From contig CAMWMD010000001.1 in the NCBI GenBank assembly GCA_947175265.1, positions 140,816 to 204,815 on the forward strand: a stretch of 64,000 nt of DNA. The letters are read 5' to 3'. Origin of the DNA: an uncultured Porphyromonadaceae bacterium. Lineage in GTDB: Bacteria; Bacteroidota; Bacteroidia; Bacteroidales; Muribaculaceae. Shown here piece by piece: positions 7,898-17,547 of the stretch (within the stretch, counting starts at the first letter, position 1; each line of letters starts with the position of its first letter). Both the position numbers and the translations under genes were made by a program. The notes below the pieces were generated by a model. It had not been told where the DNA came from. It made no database searches and saw nothing but the letters and a program-made list of their open reading frames with translations.

Positions 7898-9230
7898 GTT
7901 CCTCCTCTGCATTGACGTTCCTTCGGATTCTCGCAATCAGCTCCACCGAACGGATGAAATCCTTATATTCATTATGTGCATTGGTCTTTTCAATAGAAAG
8001 ATCAGCGTCGGAATTGCCGGTCCATCTACGGCAACAGTAGATGGGATCATAAATTCTACCGACAGCATAATCTCTACTTATCCTCAAAGCCATAGCATAG
8101 TCTTCTCCGTAACTTACATTCGGGAAAAGGATAGAACGGACCACAGGAGTGTGGAAAGCCCTTGGCGCTCCGAATCCATTTACCCTCAAAGCATTATTCG
8201 CACCATTCATATCGGTCCATTCCCTATGGTCGATGACACCCGGGGGAATAGGCTCAAGATTGAAATCAGTCATTGTATAACTACCCACGACCATGGCGCA
8301 TCTGTCTTCATAAAATTTCCATATAATTTTTGACAGCACTTCGGAATCAGGATACATGTCGTCTGAATCAAGTTGTACGGCGAACCTACCGCATTTCTCT
8401 GAAAGAATCGCTTTGTTCCAACAGCCGCCAATCCCGAGGCGTTCGTCATCTTCAGCTGTAATCACAACCAATCTCTCGTCAGAGATTGATTGCAACAACT
8501 CCCGAGTGCCGTCGGTGCTTCCGTTGTCAACCACGATAACGTTAAACTCAAAATCAGGTGTCTGCGAAAGGGCAGACTTTACCGCATCGCCGATAGTGGA
8601 TACCCTGTTTCTTACCGGGATGATGACAGAGGCTTCCACAGGGAAATCACCTTGACGGAGATTAATTCTTGTTTTCGCCATCGGAAGAAGACCGTCGATA
8701 TCATTAAGGAATTCAGTAAAGACTTTTTCCATTTGAGCCTGATAGTAACTGTTGCGAGGGTCGACATAGTCATGTTGCTTCTCTCCGCTCTTACGGAAAT
8801 CCACTTTTTCCACAGTGTAAAGATACTCAGGTAGAGCGGCGATAGTATTTCCTATCGACATCCTCAAACGCAGGGAGTACCAACCACCGTCAGGGAGGCG
8901 GCTCTCATCTTCTGAAAAATTCTCAGAAGCGGCAAGGACATCAGCAGCATTCAAAACCACAACACTACCGAAATCAAAATCATTCCTTACAGACCCGAAT
9001 TGATAATCTATGACGGGATGAAGAATAGTCTCATCGCCATTTATTTCCCTGTAATGGCAATATGTGATGGAAGCATCAGAATCTGCGGCCACCTCCTCCA
9101 TACGTTGTTGGAAATTGCTGTCGAACGTTATCTTTTTATCGTCGAGTTGCACGATTATAAATTGTTCGAGAAGATTATTGCATATCTCCTCCCGAAGGTT
9201 CTCTACGTTTGTGAATCTGATAAGTTTCAT
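7890..9230 (-). CDS. family 2 glycosyltransferase with extra N-terminal domain
   Basis: A 446-residue protein whose C-terminal half is a GT-A-fold family 2 glycosyltransferase: SVIIPVRNRVSTIGDAVKSA, VIVVDNGSTDG, and the metal-binding AVQLDSDDMYPDS. The first 190 residues show no glycosyltransferase start, but they contain LPDGGWYSLRLRMSIGNTIAALPEYLYTVEK, which resembles the last third of a GT2 domain. It may be a degenerate, truncated second GT-like module. No signal peptide or membrane helix is evident, so the enzyme is probably cytoplasmic. It is the second gene of the amidase operon, 23 bases after the amidase, and overlaps the DUF4922 start. Confidence 0.8.
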   Translation of the reverse strand: MKLIRFTNVENLREEICNNLLEQFIIVQLDDKKITFDSNFQQRMEEVAADSDASITYCHYREINGDETILHPVIDYQFGSVRNDFDFGSVVVLNAADVLAASENFSEDESRLPDGGWYSLRLRMSIGNTIAALPEYLYTVEKVDFRKSGEKQHDYVDPRNSYYQAQMEKVFTEFLNDIDGLLPMAKTRINLRQGDFPVEASVIIPVRNRVSTIGDAVKSALSQTPDFEFNVIVVDNGSTDGTRELLQSISDERLVVITAEDDERLGIGGCWNKAILSEKCGRFAVQLDSDDMYPDSEVLSKIIWKFYEDRCAMVVGSYTMTDFNLEPIPPGVIDHREWTDMNGANNALRVNGFGAPRAFHTPVVRSILFPNVSYGEDYAMALRISRDYAVGRIYDPIYCCRRWTGNSDADLSIEKTNAHNEYKDFIRSVELIARIRRNVNAEEEHE

Positions 9231-9253
9231 AGGATGGAATGTATATCAATTTA

Positions 9254-12200
9254 TCACTGGTTAAGAAAGTCGAGAATATCTTTCATCAATTTGTCTCTCT
9301 CACCGCGATCGGTTATTGATTCAAAAGGAATGCTCATGACAGCGGTATGACTTTTGCCATTCTTTGTGACTACTCCGGCTGCTTCCCCCGAATCGGAGAA
9401 TGTCAGGAAAACCTCACCGTTATTCGCTGACGGAATAAGGACATCAGGGGTCTGCACAATGTAGTTCTTTTCGTTGAGAGTATTCGAATAATCTGCTGAC
9501 CTGACAGATGTGTTCATTCCGGCCACAGATTTTCTCAAAACCCTTCCTGAACGGGCATCACCGGGTTGGGCAAATGTCACACCGAGTACTTTTTTAGAGA
9601 AATCCTGACTACCGTCAGCCGAGCGATAGTCGGCAAGGTCACTTGCCACATATTCACCGCTTACCATCAAATCACCTCCATGCGACACAAATGATCCAAG
9701 TTGTTTCTGCAGGCTTTTTGGGAACGCAGAATATCTCATGCCAGTATTTCCGTTGCCAGTTACAGTAACCTTTTGACGGCCCAGAATAAGGTCTATGACG
9801 TTGTAATCAGAAAGTTTCACATCTCCCGCCTCAACAGCGCCGACACTTGCAGAGACAAAACCCTTACCTGCAGCAGCAATCGACTCACCATGCAAATAAG
9901 GATAGTCAAAAGTATTTCCTGCTATAACTTGCGAAGCATAATTCCCATTGCTTCTACCGAAGCTTTCACCGGCATTTCTATTAAATTCGGTTTGGTAGCC
10001 TATGAAGGAGATATCCCTAATATATGGGACTCCGAAATCTTTATCCGATCTGAATCCAGCCTGCCCTTCACTGCTGAAGTGCTCGGGACCACTTACACGG
10101 GTAAATCCATTTACAATCAATACCGGTGTCTCATCTGTGGGACCTTCTCTGAGAGCAAGCACCTCGGAAGGGAATGACAAGCCGCCTTCATTTGCTGCGA
10201 CAATCTTGAATGAATGTATTTCAGAGTCTGAAACCTGAATGTCAAAATGAGTGGAACTTGTCTCGCCGAGCAAGTGGAATCCAAGTTCGTCGGCAGAGCG
10301 TTCGAACACCAGATATTTTGTCGGATTAGCGGAAGCCTCAAGTTTATCTTTCTCCGGACTCCAGGAGAGCCTATACAAACCTCTCTTGATTTTATCAATA
10401 GCAAAATTCTTCACAGGCAAAGGTTGCACTGTGAATTTTCTATCCTTTCTCTCCGACACGAACCTTCCGATTGCCTTATATATTGACCTTCCCACCGTAA
10501 AACGGAATGCGGGATCAAGGGCATACCACATATCGGCAAAATTCTGATGGCTCATAAACTCTATCAATGTTGTGGGGACTTCGGGCAATCTTGCCTCAAC
10601 GTAAGATTTGTCCCACATCGAACGGCGTGTCCAATTGGGTTCCCAGGTCTGGCGAATGTCATTAACCATCTGTCGCATCACCATGTCGGTCAACGTACGG
10701 GAATTGGATCGAGGCGTACCATCTACATAACTATCACCACCATTTGTGTAATAAATACCCAATGTGCCGATGAAAGAATCGTCAGCACGTTTCCCTGCAT
10801 CAGAGTGCAGAGCGAAGGCCGCGTCAACAGGGATGTTCAAACCATCTTTGTCAGGAAGCACCCTGGAACCGCCGGCAAGATAATTTACCCAATGACCTCT
10901 GGCCGTGTAATCATCCTTGTAATCATCGTTACCATGATAAGGAGAGTAGACGTATTCCGGCATTCCTGCCCATTGCATCCAGTATCTCGCACCTTCGAGG
11001 TAACGGGGAAGACCTGAAACTTTAAACGTCGGAGCCATGCCACCGGGCAATTCGGAAGGTTGCTGGGCGACGCTCCCTTTGGTCTCGGGATTCTCATCAT
11101 TCAAATCAATCTCCTCGTCATCATCTTCGGAAGTTTGTAAGCTTTCCGGAGTTGAGGGGTCATAAAACACATCTGAGCGTCGCGGACTACGGGCAATATT
11201 ACCCATACCACCACCGATTTTCACTGCATCCGCCGTAACGACCCTATCGGCATGCTTTGACAAATTTGACAGTGTGACGACCGGTTCCGTGTCACTATAA
11301 CCGGCTTCAAGAGGGAATGTACCCAAATAAATCCAGGTTCCACCACCCATTGTCTGATTAACCTTGAATTCACGGGAGCCGCCCGAATAGTTTACGGTAT
11401 AATGAGCATCCTCAGTAGAATTAGGGAGCGATTTGTAACTTACGTACACAGCATATTCACCATCTTCAGGGATATCGGCATACCAAGCCGCAACCGAGGG
11501 TTTCCCGGAAGTGACAGTTTTAGTCTGGCGATAAGTACCGTTTTCAAAAGGATTCTCGGTATCCCTGAAATCCGGGAGGTCATAAATGAACCCTTCCTCT
11601 TCTCCGGTCTCCCATTTTCTTGATCCGGTCATCTCCTTATAATAAGGTTGAGAATATACGATACCCTCCTCATTTGTGTCGTTATCCACAATAACTTCAT
11701 TCCTGTTGATGTCTCTTTCCCTTGGAAGCATGACATAAGCCCCTGCGTTTTCGAGCATAGGCACTACATAAGGCAAAATGAAACTCATAGTATTCGTGTC
11801 TTCAGTGACTTCAAACAACTGAGGCCTCTGCCACAACCAAGTGGCAGTAGCAGGTTTATAGTATCTGCCATGGCTTGCCCATAATGCTATAATGTCGCCC
11901 TCCATGCCTTTTCGTGCGTTAACGTAAGGTTCAGCCGGATAAACGAAGGGGGTGTTCGAACGATATTTTTCGGGAAGTTTATCTATGGTCGTAATATAAA
12001 AGGAGTAACTCTTATCCTTAACATTTAATGCGACATAGTAATCACTTATTGAATCGGGAAGAATTGAGGCAATATGTTTCCTCATATCCGTAATCAACTC
12101 CTTGGAAACCGGAAGGTAAGTGAAATTCTCGTTTAACGCAACCTTTGCTGTACGGGTTCTTCTATCCGGCACAACGCTGTTGACCCTTAATCCTCCCGGA

Positions 12201-12556
12201 TTGAGGGTTGAGGGTACCCAAGAGACCAACTCCTTATTGACAAGCATGGTGAGAGAGTCGTTCTTGATCGGATCGGCAGGAGGAGTATACTGGCGATGGG
12301 TGATAGAGGTAGTTTTCCTTATTTTCTTAGAGGATTTACGTTTTTTTGATGAACCGACCGTATTTTTTTTCTTGGATGATGTGACGGCCTTCTTCTTAAC
12401 AGCAGTACCTCCTGATTTCTTCTTTTTCCCTTTTTTAGAGGAAACGGAGGTTTTTGCTTTCGCTTTTTTCGGAGCCGCGTCAATCTCGGCAATCCCTAAA
12501 GAGGATACGGAGAAAAGAATCAGCCCGGCAAGATATGAAAATTTCCTGAAATTCAT
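9254..12556 (-). CDS. secreted N-acetylmuramoyl-L-alanine amidase with golvesin-type domain
   Basis: A 1100-residue exported protein, in Bacteroidota often misnamed xanthan lyase. A signal peptide (residues 1-27, ending DAAPKK) is followed by a Lys/Ser-rich low-complexity linker (about 30-90). An amidase_3-type catalytic region starts near 200 (EGDIIALWASHGRYY, then MLENAGAYVMLPRERD); a golvesin/xanthan-lyase C-terminal-like beta domain interrupts it (about 345-450, WYADIPEDGEYAVYVSY); catalytic parts resume near 520-690 (DAAFALHSDAG, TLIEFMSHQNFADM). A fibronectin III-like region and a C-terminal beta domain follow. It should cleave the amide between MurNAc and the stem peptide in the periplasm or at the surface. 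It leads the operon and has its own promoter at 12620-12650. Confidence 0.8.
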   Translation of the reverse strand: MNFRKFSYLAGLILFSVSSLGIAEIDAAPKKAKAKTSVSSKKGKKKKSGGTAVKKKAVTSSKKKNTVGSSKKRKSSKKIRKTTSITHRQYTPPADPIKNDSLTMLVNKELVSWVPSTLNPGGLRVNSVVPDRRTRTAKVALNENFTYLPVSKELITDMRKHIASILPDSISDYYVALNVKDKSYSFYITTIDKLPEKYRSNTPFVYPAEPYVNARKGMEGDIIALWASHGRYYKPATATWLWQRPQLFEVTEDTNTMSFILPYVVPMLENAGAYVMLPRERDINRNEVIVDNDTNEEGIVYSQPYYKEMTGSRKWETGEEEGFIYDLPDFRDTENPFENGTYRQTKTVTSGKPSVAAWYADIPEDGEYAVYVSYKSLPNSTEDAHYTVNYSGGSREFKVNQTMGGGTWIYLGTFPLEAGYSDTEPVVTLSNLSKHADRVVTADAVKIGGGMGNIARSPRRSDVFYDPSTPESLQTSEDDDEEIDLNDENPETKGSVAQQPSELPGGMAPTFKVSGLPRYLEGARYWMQWAGMPEYVYSPYHGNDDYKDDYTARGHWVNYLAGGSRVLPDKDGLNIPVDAAFALHSDAGKRADDSFIGTLGIYYTNGGDSYVDGTPRSNSRTLTDMVMRQMVNDIRQTWEPNWTRRSMWDKSYVEARLPEVPTTLIEFMSHQNFADMWYALDPAFRFTVGRSIYKAIGRFVSERKDRKFTVQPLPVKNFAIDKIKRGLYRLSWSPEKDKLEASANPTKYLVFERSADELGFHLLGETSSTHFDIQVSDSEIHSFKIVAANEGGLSFPSEVLALREGPTDETPVLIVNGFTRVSGPEHFSSEGQAGFRSDKDFGVPYIRDISFIGYQTEFNRNAGESFGRSNGNYASQVIAGNTFDYPYLHGESIAAAGKGFVSASVGAVEAGDVKLSDYNVIDLILGRQKVTVTGNGNTGMRYSAFPKSLQKQLGSFVSHGGDLMVSGEYVASDLADYRSADGSQDFSKKVLGVTFAQPGDARSGRVLRKSVAGMNTSVRSADYSNTLNEKNYIVQTPDVLIPSANNGEVFLTFSDSGEAAGVVTKNGKSHTAVMSIPFESITDRGERDKLMKDILDFLNQ

Positions 12557-12619
12557 CTTAAAAAATAATAAACTCTTGAAGTAAAGAGAAATGAATAATC
12601 CACATCAATGTGTAAATTA

Positions 12620-12650
12620 CAAAATTAGAAAAAAAAGGGTATGTGACAAA
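12620..12650 (-). promoter_or_regulatory. promoter of the amidase operon
   Basis: On the minus strand a -33 TTTG (12650-12647), a 19-base spacer and a -7 TAATTTTG (12627-12620) match the Bacteroidota primary-sigma consensus closely. Transcription should start near 12613, leaving a leader of about 57 bases before the amidase ATG. Confidence 0.75.
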
Positions 12651-12730
12651 ATAAAAATTGTTAAGATGGCGAGAAATAGGGAATCAAAATCTTTTTGACA
12701 ATAAAAGGGAGATATATTATAAATTTTTAT

Positions 12731-12738
12731 TACTTTTG
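12731..12738 (+). promoter_or_regulatory. -7 box for fumarase
   Basis: TACTTTTG fits the TAnnTTTG consensus and lies 62 bases before the fumarase ATG. No TTG stands at the expected -33 distance; a TTGACA at 12695-12700 is about 30 bases upstream and is too far away. Probable but not strong. Confidence 0.5.
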
Positions 12739-12800
12739 CAATTGTATGAGGGGAAGATGATAATTCCCGCAAATTTCTGACATAATAATACATATTAAGT

Positions 12801-14453
12801 ATGCCTACAAAACCTTTTCATTATCAAGAGATGTTTCCGTTAGGAGCCGATACTACGGAATATAAACTTATTACCAAAGATTACGTAAAGACAGAGAACT
12901 GGAACGGACATGAGATGCTTGTGGTCGATCCGGAGGCTTTGACAGTAATAGCCAACGTGGCAAGCCATGATTGCTCATTTATGTTGAGACGTGAGCATAA
13001 TGAAATGGTGGCTAAAATCCTTTCAGACCCGGAAGCATCTGAAAATGACAAATTCGTTGCCCTGACGATGCTCAGGAACGCTGAGGTTGCTGCCAAGGGT
13101 GTCCTCCCATTCTGTCAGGATACCGGCACATCCATTTGCGTGGCCTACAAGGGGCAGCAGGTATGGACAGGCTGCGATGATGAAGAAAAGATTTCTCTAG
13201 GCGTATACAAGACCTATACTGAGAACAACCTGCGTTATTCCCAGAATGCGCCTCTGACAATGTATGATGAGGTCAATACAGGTTGCAACCTCCCTGCACA
13301 GATTGAGATTCATGCCACAGAGGGGGGAGAATACAAATTCCTCTTCGTAGCAAAAGGTGGCGGTTCCGCAAATAAGACATATCTCTATCAGGAGACGAAG
13401 GCTATCCTCAATAAGAAGACACTCGTACCTTTCCTGATTGAGAAAATGAAGACTTTGGGCACGGCTGCTTGTCCTCCTTATCACATCGCATTCGTGATTG
13501 GCGGAACCTCAGCGGAACTCAACCTTGCGACCGTAAAAAAGGCGTCGGTAAAATATTATGATAACCTTCCCACAGAAGGTAATGAGTACGGCCGGGCATT
13601 CAGAGATATCGAACTTGAGAAAGAGTTGAAAAAGGCTGCCGAGGAGATCGGACTTGGCGCTCAGTTCGGTGGCAAGTATTTTGCGCACGACATTCGCGTG
13701 ATTCGTTTACCCCGTCACGGTGCCTCATGCCCGGTAGGTATGGGTGTAAGTTGTTCAGCCGACCGGAATGTGAAGGCTAAGATAAATAAGGATGGCCTTT
13801 GGATTGAGAAACTTGATGAATTCCCCGGAGAACTGATTCCTGAGGAACTCCGCAATGAAGGTGAAGGTGAGGTTGTGAAAATTGACCTTGACAGGCCCAT
13901 GTCAGAAATCCTTGAGGAATTGAACAAATATCCTGTATCAACCCGTCTTTCCCTCAAAGGCACGATAATCGTAGGAAGGGATATCGCTCACGCAAAGATT
14001 AAGGAACGTCTTGATGCCGGAGAGCCAATGCCCCAATACTTGAAGGATCACCCCATCTATTATGCAGGTCCAGCTAAGAAACCGGAGGGAATGCCTTCAG
14101 GCTCATTCGGTCCGACTACAGCGGGAAGAATGGACTCATACGTGGATCAATTCCAGTCTGCCGGAGGTTCGATGGTGATGATTGCGAAGGGTAATAGGAG
14201 CCAGCAGGTGACAGACGCTTGCCAGAAGCACGGCGGCTTCTATCTCGGGTCTATCGGTGGACCGGCAGCAATTCTTGCCAAAAATTCCATTAAGAAGGTG
14301 GAACTTCTCGAGTATCCGGAATTAGGGATGGAGGCTATCTGGAAGATTGAGGTTGAAGATTTCCCGGCATTCATCCTTGTGGATAATAAAGGGAACGACT
14401 TCTTCAAACAACTGAAGCCTCGTTGCCCAATGGATATTTGCGACAAACACTAA
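12801..14453 (+). CDS. fumA: fumarate hydratase, class I
   Basis: A 550-residue iron-sulfur fumarase that interconverts fumarate and malate. The three [4Fe-4S] ligand cysteines fall at exactly the E. coli FumA numbers: Cys105 (PFCQDTGTS), Cys224 (GTAACPPYH) and Cys318 (GMGVSCSAD). The length is standard and the N- and C-terminal domains are fused in one chain, as in the anaerobe-type enzyme. In Bacteroidales it feeds malate to fumarate for fumarate respiration. The enzyme is oxygen sensitive, as expected for an obligate anaerobe. A bidirectional terminator separates it from htpG. Whether this is FumA or FumB is meaningless outside enterobacteria; the symbol is only a family label. Confidence 0.93.
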   Translation: MPTKPFHYQEMFPLGADTTEYKLITKDYVKTENWNGHEMLVVDPEALTVIANVASHDCSFMLRREHNEMVAKILSDPEASENDKFVALTMLRNAEVAAKGVLPFCQDTGTSICVAYKGQQVWTGCDDEEKISLGVYKTYTENNLRYSQNAPLTMYDEVNTGCNLPAQIEIHATEGGEYKFLFVAKGGGSANKTYLYQETKAILNKKTLVPFLIEKMKTLGTAACPPYHIAFVIGGTSAELNLATVKKASVKYYDNLPTEGNEYGRAFRDIELEKELKKAAEEIGLGAQFGGKYFAHDIRVIRLPRHGASCPVGMGVSCSADRNVKAKINKDGLWIEKLDEFPGELIPEELRNEGEGEVVKIDLDRPMSEILEELNKYPVSTRLSLKGTIIVGRDIAHAKIKERLDAGEPMPQYLKDHPIYYAGPAKKPEGMPSGSFGPTTAGRMDSYVDQFQSAGGSMVMIAKGNRSQQVTDACQKHGGFYLGSIGGPAAILAKNSIKKVELLEYPELGMEAIWKIEVEDFPAFILVDNKGNDFFKQLKPRCPMDICDKH

Positions 14454-14461
14454 TCAATTCA

Positions 14462-14510
14462 CAATAAAAAAGGATTGCGGTATTGAATTTACCGGAATCC
14501 TTTTTTATTG
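14462..14510. terminator. bidirectional intrinsic terminator
   Basis: Arms 14462-14482 and 14490-14510 make a 21 bp stem with one mismatch and a 7-base loop. The outer part has A6/T6 tracts on both sides, so it can end fumarase transcription on the plus strand and htpG transcription on the minus strand. Confidence 0.9.
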
Positions 14511-14527
14511 AATTATATAGAAGTCAA

Positions 14528-16564
14528 TCAATCAAGGAGAGAAACAGAACGTTTTATGAACTCGTTAAGGTTCTTACCTTTCAAGAGGTTACTCTGAAGA
14601 AGAGCAAGGTCAATAATCTGGCGAACCTTAGGCTGCTCTTTTGCATATTCAGAAACCAGATTCTCCTCCTCGTTACGGAGTCCTGAAACCTTGTTCTGGA
14701 GCTCAGTCGTATCTGCTGCTGAATTATTATCTTCCTTTTTCTCCTTCTGTTTGGAAGTAATTTCATTGTTTAGAGTTTCAATCTCAGAACGGATGGGAGC
14801 CACACGATCCTGTAATGAAGAAGTGGCCAGTTCCACCAATTTCTTTACAGAAGGTTGAGCGGTGTTCACAATAATCTCATAACTATCGGGCATCTGAGAA
14901 TAGAAACCTCCACCGGATTGCATCTGAGCCATCTCTTTCATCCTTCTCATGAACTCATTCTGAGTGACTGTAGCAGGAGCAGCGTCAGGACTCAAAGATG
15001 CGAAACTGACTATGAACTGTGTATTCTCAACTTCAGGTATCTGACTCTTGAATACGGTAGTCATGATATCTGTCTGGAGAGGGGAGAGGCCTGCATCCAT
15101 TGAATCTGACTTCACAATCAATCTGTCCGGGATATCAGCGTCAACCCTGACAAAACGGACTTTATCAAGTTTCTGCTCTAAAAGACCTATGATATGATTA
15201 TCCAACTGTCCATCCATAAGAAGGACGTTATAGCCTTTTTCTTCCGCAGCCTTAATGTAAGTGAACTGAGCCGTTGGATCAGTAGCATACAGATAGATGA
15301 CGTTATTGTCTTTATCTGTCTGTTCAGCCTCAACCAAAGTGTGGTATTCCTCAAGAGTATAATATGTATTGTTGATGTCTTTCAGGAGGAAGAACTTCTT
15401 AGCCGATTCATAGAATTTCTCATCCGTCAGCATTCCATATTCAATGAAGACCTTGATATCATCCCACTTTGACTCGAATGATTTACGGTCGTCTTTGAAC
15501 ATTTTGTCAAGTTTTTCGGCTACCTTCTTGGAAATATAGGCAGAGATTTTCTTTACCTGTTGGTCAGCCTGAAGGTAACTTCTGCTCACGTTAAGAGGGA
15601 TGTCAGGCGAATCAATCACACCTTGCATCAATGTCATGAATTCAGGCACTACGCCCTCAACCTGATCGGTAACGTAGACTTGGTTACAGTAAAGTTGAAT
15701 CCTGTTTTTCTGGACGTCAAAATTATTCCGTATTTTCGGGAAATAGAGTATTCCTGTCAACGTAAAAGGATAGTCCACATTGAGATGAATCCAGAACATA
15801 GGGTCCTCCATACCCGGCATAAGTTCGTGATAGAACTCAAGATAATCCTTATCCGTGAGTTCAGTAGGTTTCTTTGTCCAAAGAGGCTCGGAAGCATTAA
15901 CAACCTTATCCTTGTCGGTATCTACATATTTTCCATCCTTCCATTCCTGCTCTTTGCCCGAGATGACGGGTACAGGAAGGAACCGGCAGTATTTCTTAAG
16001 GAGATTATCAATTCTTGCCTGCTCAAGGAATTCCTTATTATCATCATCAATATAAAGGATTACGTCGGTACCTCTCTGAGACTTTTCAATTTCCTTCATC
16101 TCATATTCAGGAGAACCATCGCATTCCCATTCAACTGCCTTTGCACCTTCCTTATAAGAGAGTGACTTAATAACCACTTTCTTTGAGACCATGAACGCTG
16201 AATAGAATCCAAGGCCAAAATGGCCGATTATTGAATTGGCCGTATCCTTGTATTTCTGCAAAAATTCCTCGGCTCCGGAGAATGCAATCTGATTGATATA
16301 TTTTTCAATATCATCCGCATCCATTCCGATACCATGATCAGAAATTGTCAGTGTGCCCGCTTCCTTATCTACGGAGACCTTTACATTCATTTCGCCCAAT
16401 TCCCCTTTAAATTCGCCAAACGAAGAAAGGGTTTTCAATTTTTGGGTGGCATCAATTGCATTACTTACCAGTTCTCTGAGGAAAATCTCATGATCGCTGT
16501 AAAGAAACTTTTTTATTATGGGGAATATATTCTCAGTGGTTACCCCAATTTTTCCTGTTGCCAT
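14528..16564 (-). CDS. htpG: molecular chaperone HtpG (Hsp90)
   Basis: A 678-residue bacterial Hsp90. The N-terminal GHKL ATPase domain shows FLRELVSNAIDA, DHGIGMD and GHFGLGFYSAF, and the middle domain shows GILYFPK and the LPLNVSR-type loop (DIPLNVSRSYLQ). The C-terminal dimerisation domain carries a charged insert (SKQKEKKEDNN, about residue 615-625) that E. coli HtpG lacks and Bacteroidota proteins usually have. It refolds or holds client proteins in an ATP-driven clamp cycle. The gene stands alone between a shared terminator and a long upstream spacer that contains a structured inverted-repeat element. I could not find a TAnnTTTG promoter for it. Confidence 0.97.
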   Translation of the reverse strand: MATGKIGVTTENIFPIIKKFLYSDHEIFLRELVSNAIDATQKLKTLSSFGEFKGELGEMNVKVSVDKEAGTLTISDHGIGMDADDIEKYINQIAFSGAEEFLQKYKDTANSIIGHFGLGFYSAFMVSKKVVIKSLSYKEGAKAVEWECDGSPEYEMKEIEKSQRGTDVILYIDDDNKEFLEQARIDNLLKKYCRFLPVPVISGKEQEWKDGKYVDTDKDKVVNASEPLWTKKPTELTDKDYLEFYHELMPGMEDPMFWIHLNVDYPFTLTGILYFPKIRNNFDVQKNRIQLYCNQVYVTDQVEGVVPEFMTLMQGVIDSPDIPLNVSRSYLQADQQVKKISAYISKKVAEKLDKMFKDDRKSFESKWDDIKVFIEYGMLTDEKFYESAKKFFLLKDINNTYYTLEEYHTLVEAEQTDKDNNVIYLYATDPTAQFTYIKAAEEKGYNVLLMDGQLDNHIIGLLEQKLDKVRFVRVDADIPDRLIVKSDSMDAGLSPLQTDIMTTVFKSQIPEVENTQFIVSFASLSPDAAPATVTQNEFMRRMKEMAQMQSGGGFYSQMPDSYEIIVNTAQPSVKKLVELATSSLQDRVAPIRSEIETLNNEITSKQKEKKEDNNSAADTTELQNKVSGLRNEEENLVSEYAKEQPKVRQIIDLALLQSNLLKGKNLNEFIKRSVSLLD

Positions 16565-16608
16565 AATGATTTATTTAATGGGTATATACTTATCGTTTTA
16601 AAATTGCC

Positions 16609-16811
16609 GAAGTTGTTTAAACTTTTTTGCGGGATTAGTATTTTTCAAAATACTGTCTTGAAGGGGAGTCCTCATCAACGATTTTTCAACATCTTTTGGC
16701 CTGCTTTCATCCCTCTCATCGGTCGTTTAGCCCGCTAAACTCCCTTTTCAAATGACAAAATCATCTCCAAAATCTGATAAAATCTCACTAAAGAAAAGTT
16801 TAAACAACTTC
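16609..16811. repeat. 203 bp element with 18-base terminal inverted repeats
   Basis: The ends are exact 18-base inverted repeats: 16609-16626 (GAAGTTGTTTAAACTTTT) and 16794-16811. Inside lie two further perfect dyads, each with a 2-base centre: arms 16637-16644/16647-16654 (8 bp) and 16725-16731/16734-16740 (7 bp). The terminal repeats themselves contain the palindrome GTTTAAAC. No ORF of note lies inside and no clear target-site duplication flanks it. It fills most of the spacer between htpG and the acetyltransferase gene. It could be a MITE-like non-autonomous element or a paired regulatory site; only this copy is in the window. Confidence 0.6.
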
Positions 16812-16935
16812 ATCCTTCTACTATAGCACTATACAAATAGCGTGCCACAAATATAAAACAATTGAGACCAGTGAGGGGTTTATATTAGTGAATATTCTAA
16901 GAAACAATCAATATACAATGCATGGTATTCATACT

Positions 16936-17532
16936 ATGGAAAATAGTTTAATAATGGAAATAGGAGATTGCACTCCAGATGATAAAGAAATAATAGCAAA
17001 AGCAATTCTTACTGCAATCGGAGACGAAATAACAGAGAATTTGGCAGGTGACAAAGGATATGAAGCCGTTTTGCAACTCTTTTCCTCACTTGCAGGGAGA
17101 GACGACACCCAATATTCTTACCTAAATACCAGAGTGGCACGTTCTCGAGAGGGAAAGCCGATGGGACTCTGCATCTGTTATGACGGTAAGGATTTAAAGA
17201 AACTCCGCAAACCTTTCTTTAAGGAAGCAAACTCACGCCTCGGATGGAACCTTACAGATGAGGAAATCGATTCAATTCCGGGAGAAACAGATGATAATGA
17301 ATTTTACCTTGATACGCTCATGACTCTTCCTGAATATAGAGGGAAGGGGGTGGCATCAGCCCTTATTAAAGATGCTTTAGAAAAATCAAGGAGAGCGGGG
17401 AAACCTTTGGGGCTACTCTGCGATAAGACAAATGAAAAGGCACGTGGCCTTTACGAAAGAATAGGATTCAGTATCCTGGGGATGCGTCCCTTCGCCGGTC
17501 ACGATATGTATCACCTACAGTTGTTTTCATAG
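16936..17532 (+). CDS. GNAT-family N-acetyltransferase
   Basis: An acetyl-CoA-dependent transferase of the GNAT fold. The acetyl-CoA-binding motif A is LDTLMTLPEYRGKGVASALI (the R/Q-x-x-G-x-G/A part is YRGKGVA), followed by NEKARGLYERIGFSILG as motif B. The substrate cannot be inferred. Three in-frame ATGs are available (16888, 16936, 16954). I prefer 16936 because homologs start close to the MEIGDCTPDD stretch; the earliest start would add an unconserved 16 residues. No good promoter was found. The gene converges on the LolC/E-type permease gene with a 15-base gap. Confidence 0.8.
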   Translation: MENSLIMEIGDCTPDDKEIIAKAILTAIGDEITENLAGDKGYEAVLQLFSSLAGRDDTQYSYLNTRVARSREGKPMGLCICYDGKDLKKLRKPFFKEANSRLGWNLTDEEIDSIPGETDDNEFYLDTLMTLPEYRGKGVASALIKDALEKSRRAGKPLGLLCDKTNEKARGLYERIGFSILGMRPFAGHDMYHLQLFS

Positions 17533-17547
17533 CCATTCTAATAATTC

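Noticed and set aside
12695..12700. TTGACA as -35 of the fumarase promoter
   Set aside because: It is E. coli-like by chance; the distance to TACTTTTG is 30 bases and Bacteroidota primary sigma does not use TTGACA.
15560..16165. 201-residue plus-strand ORF opposite htpG
   Set aside because: It is an antisense shadow of a conserved Hsp90 gene; composition is not protein-like.
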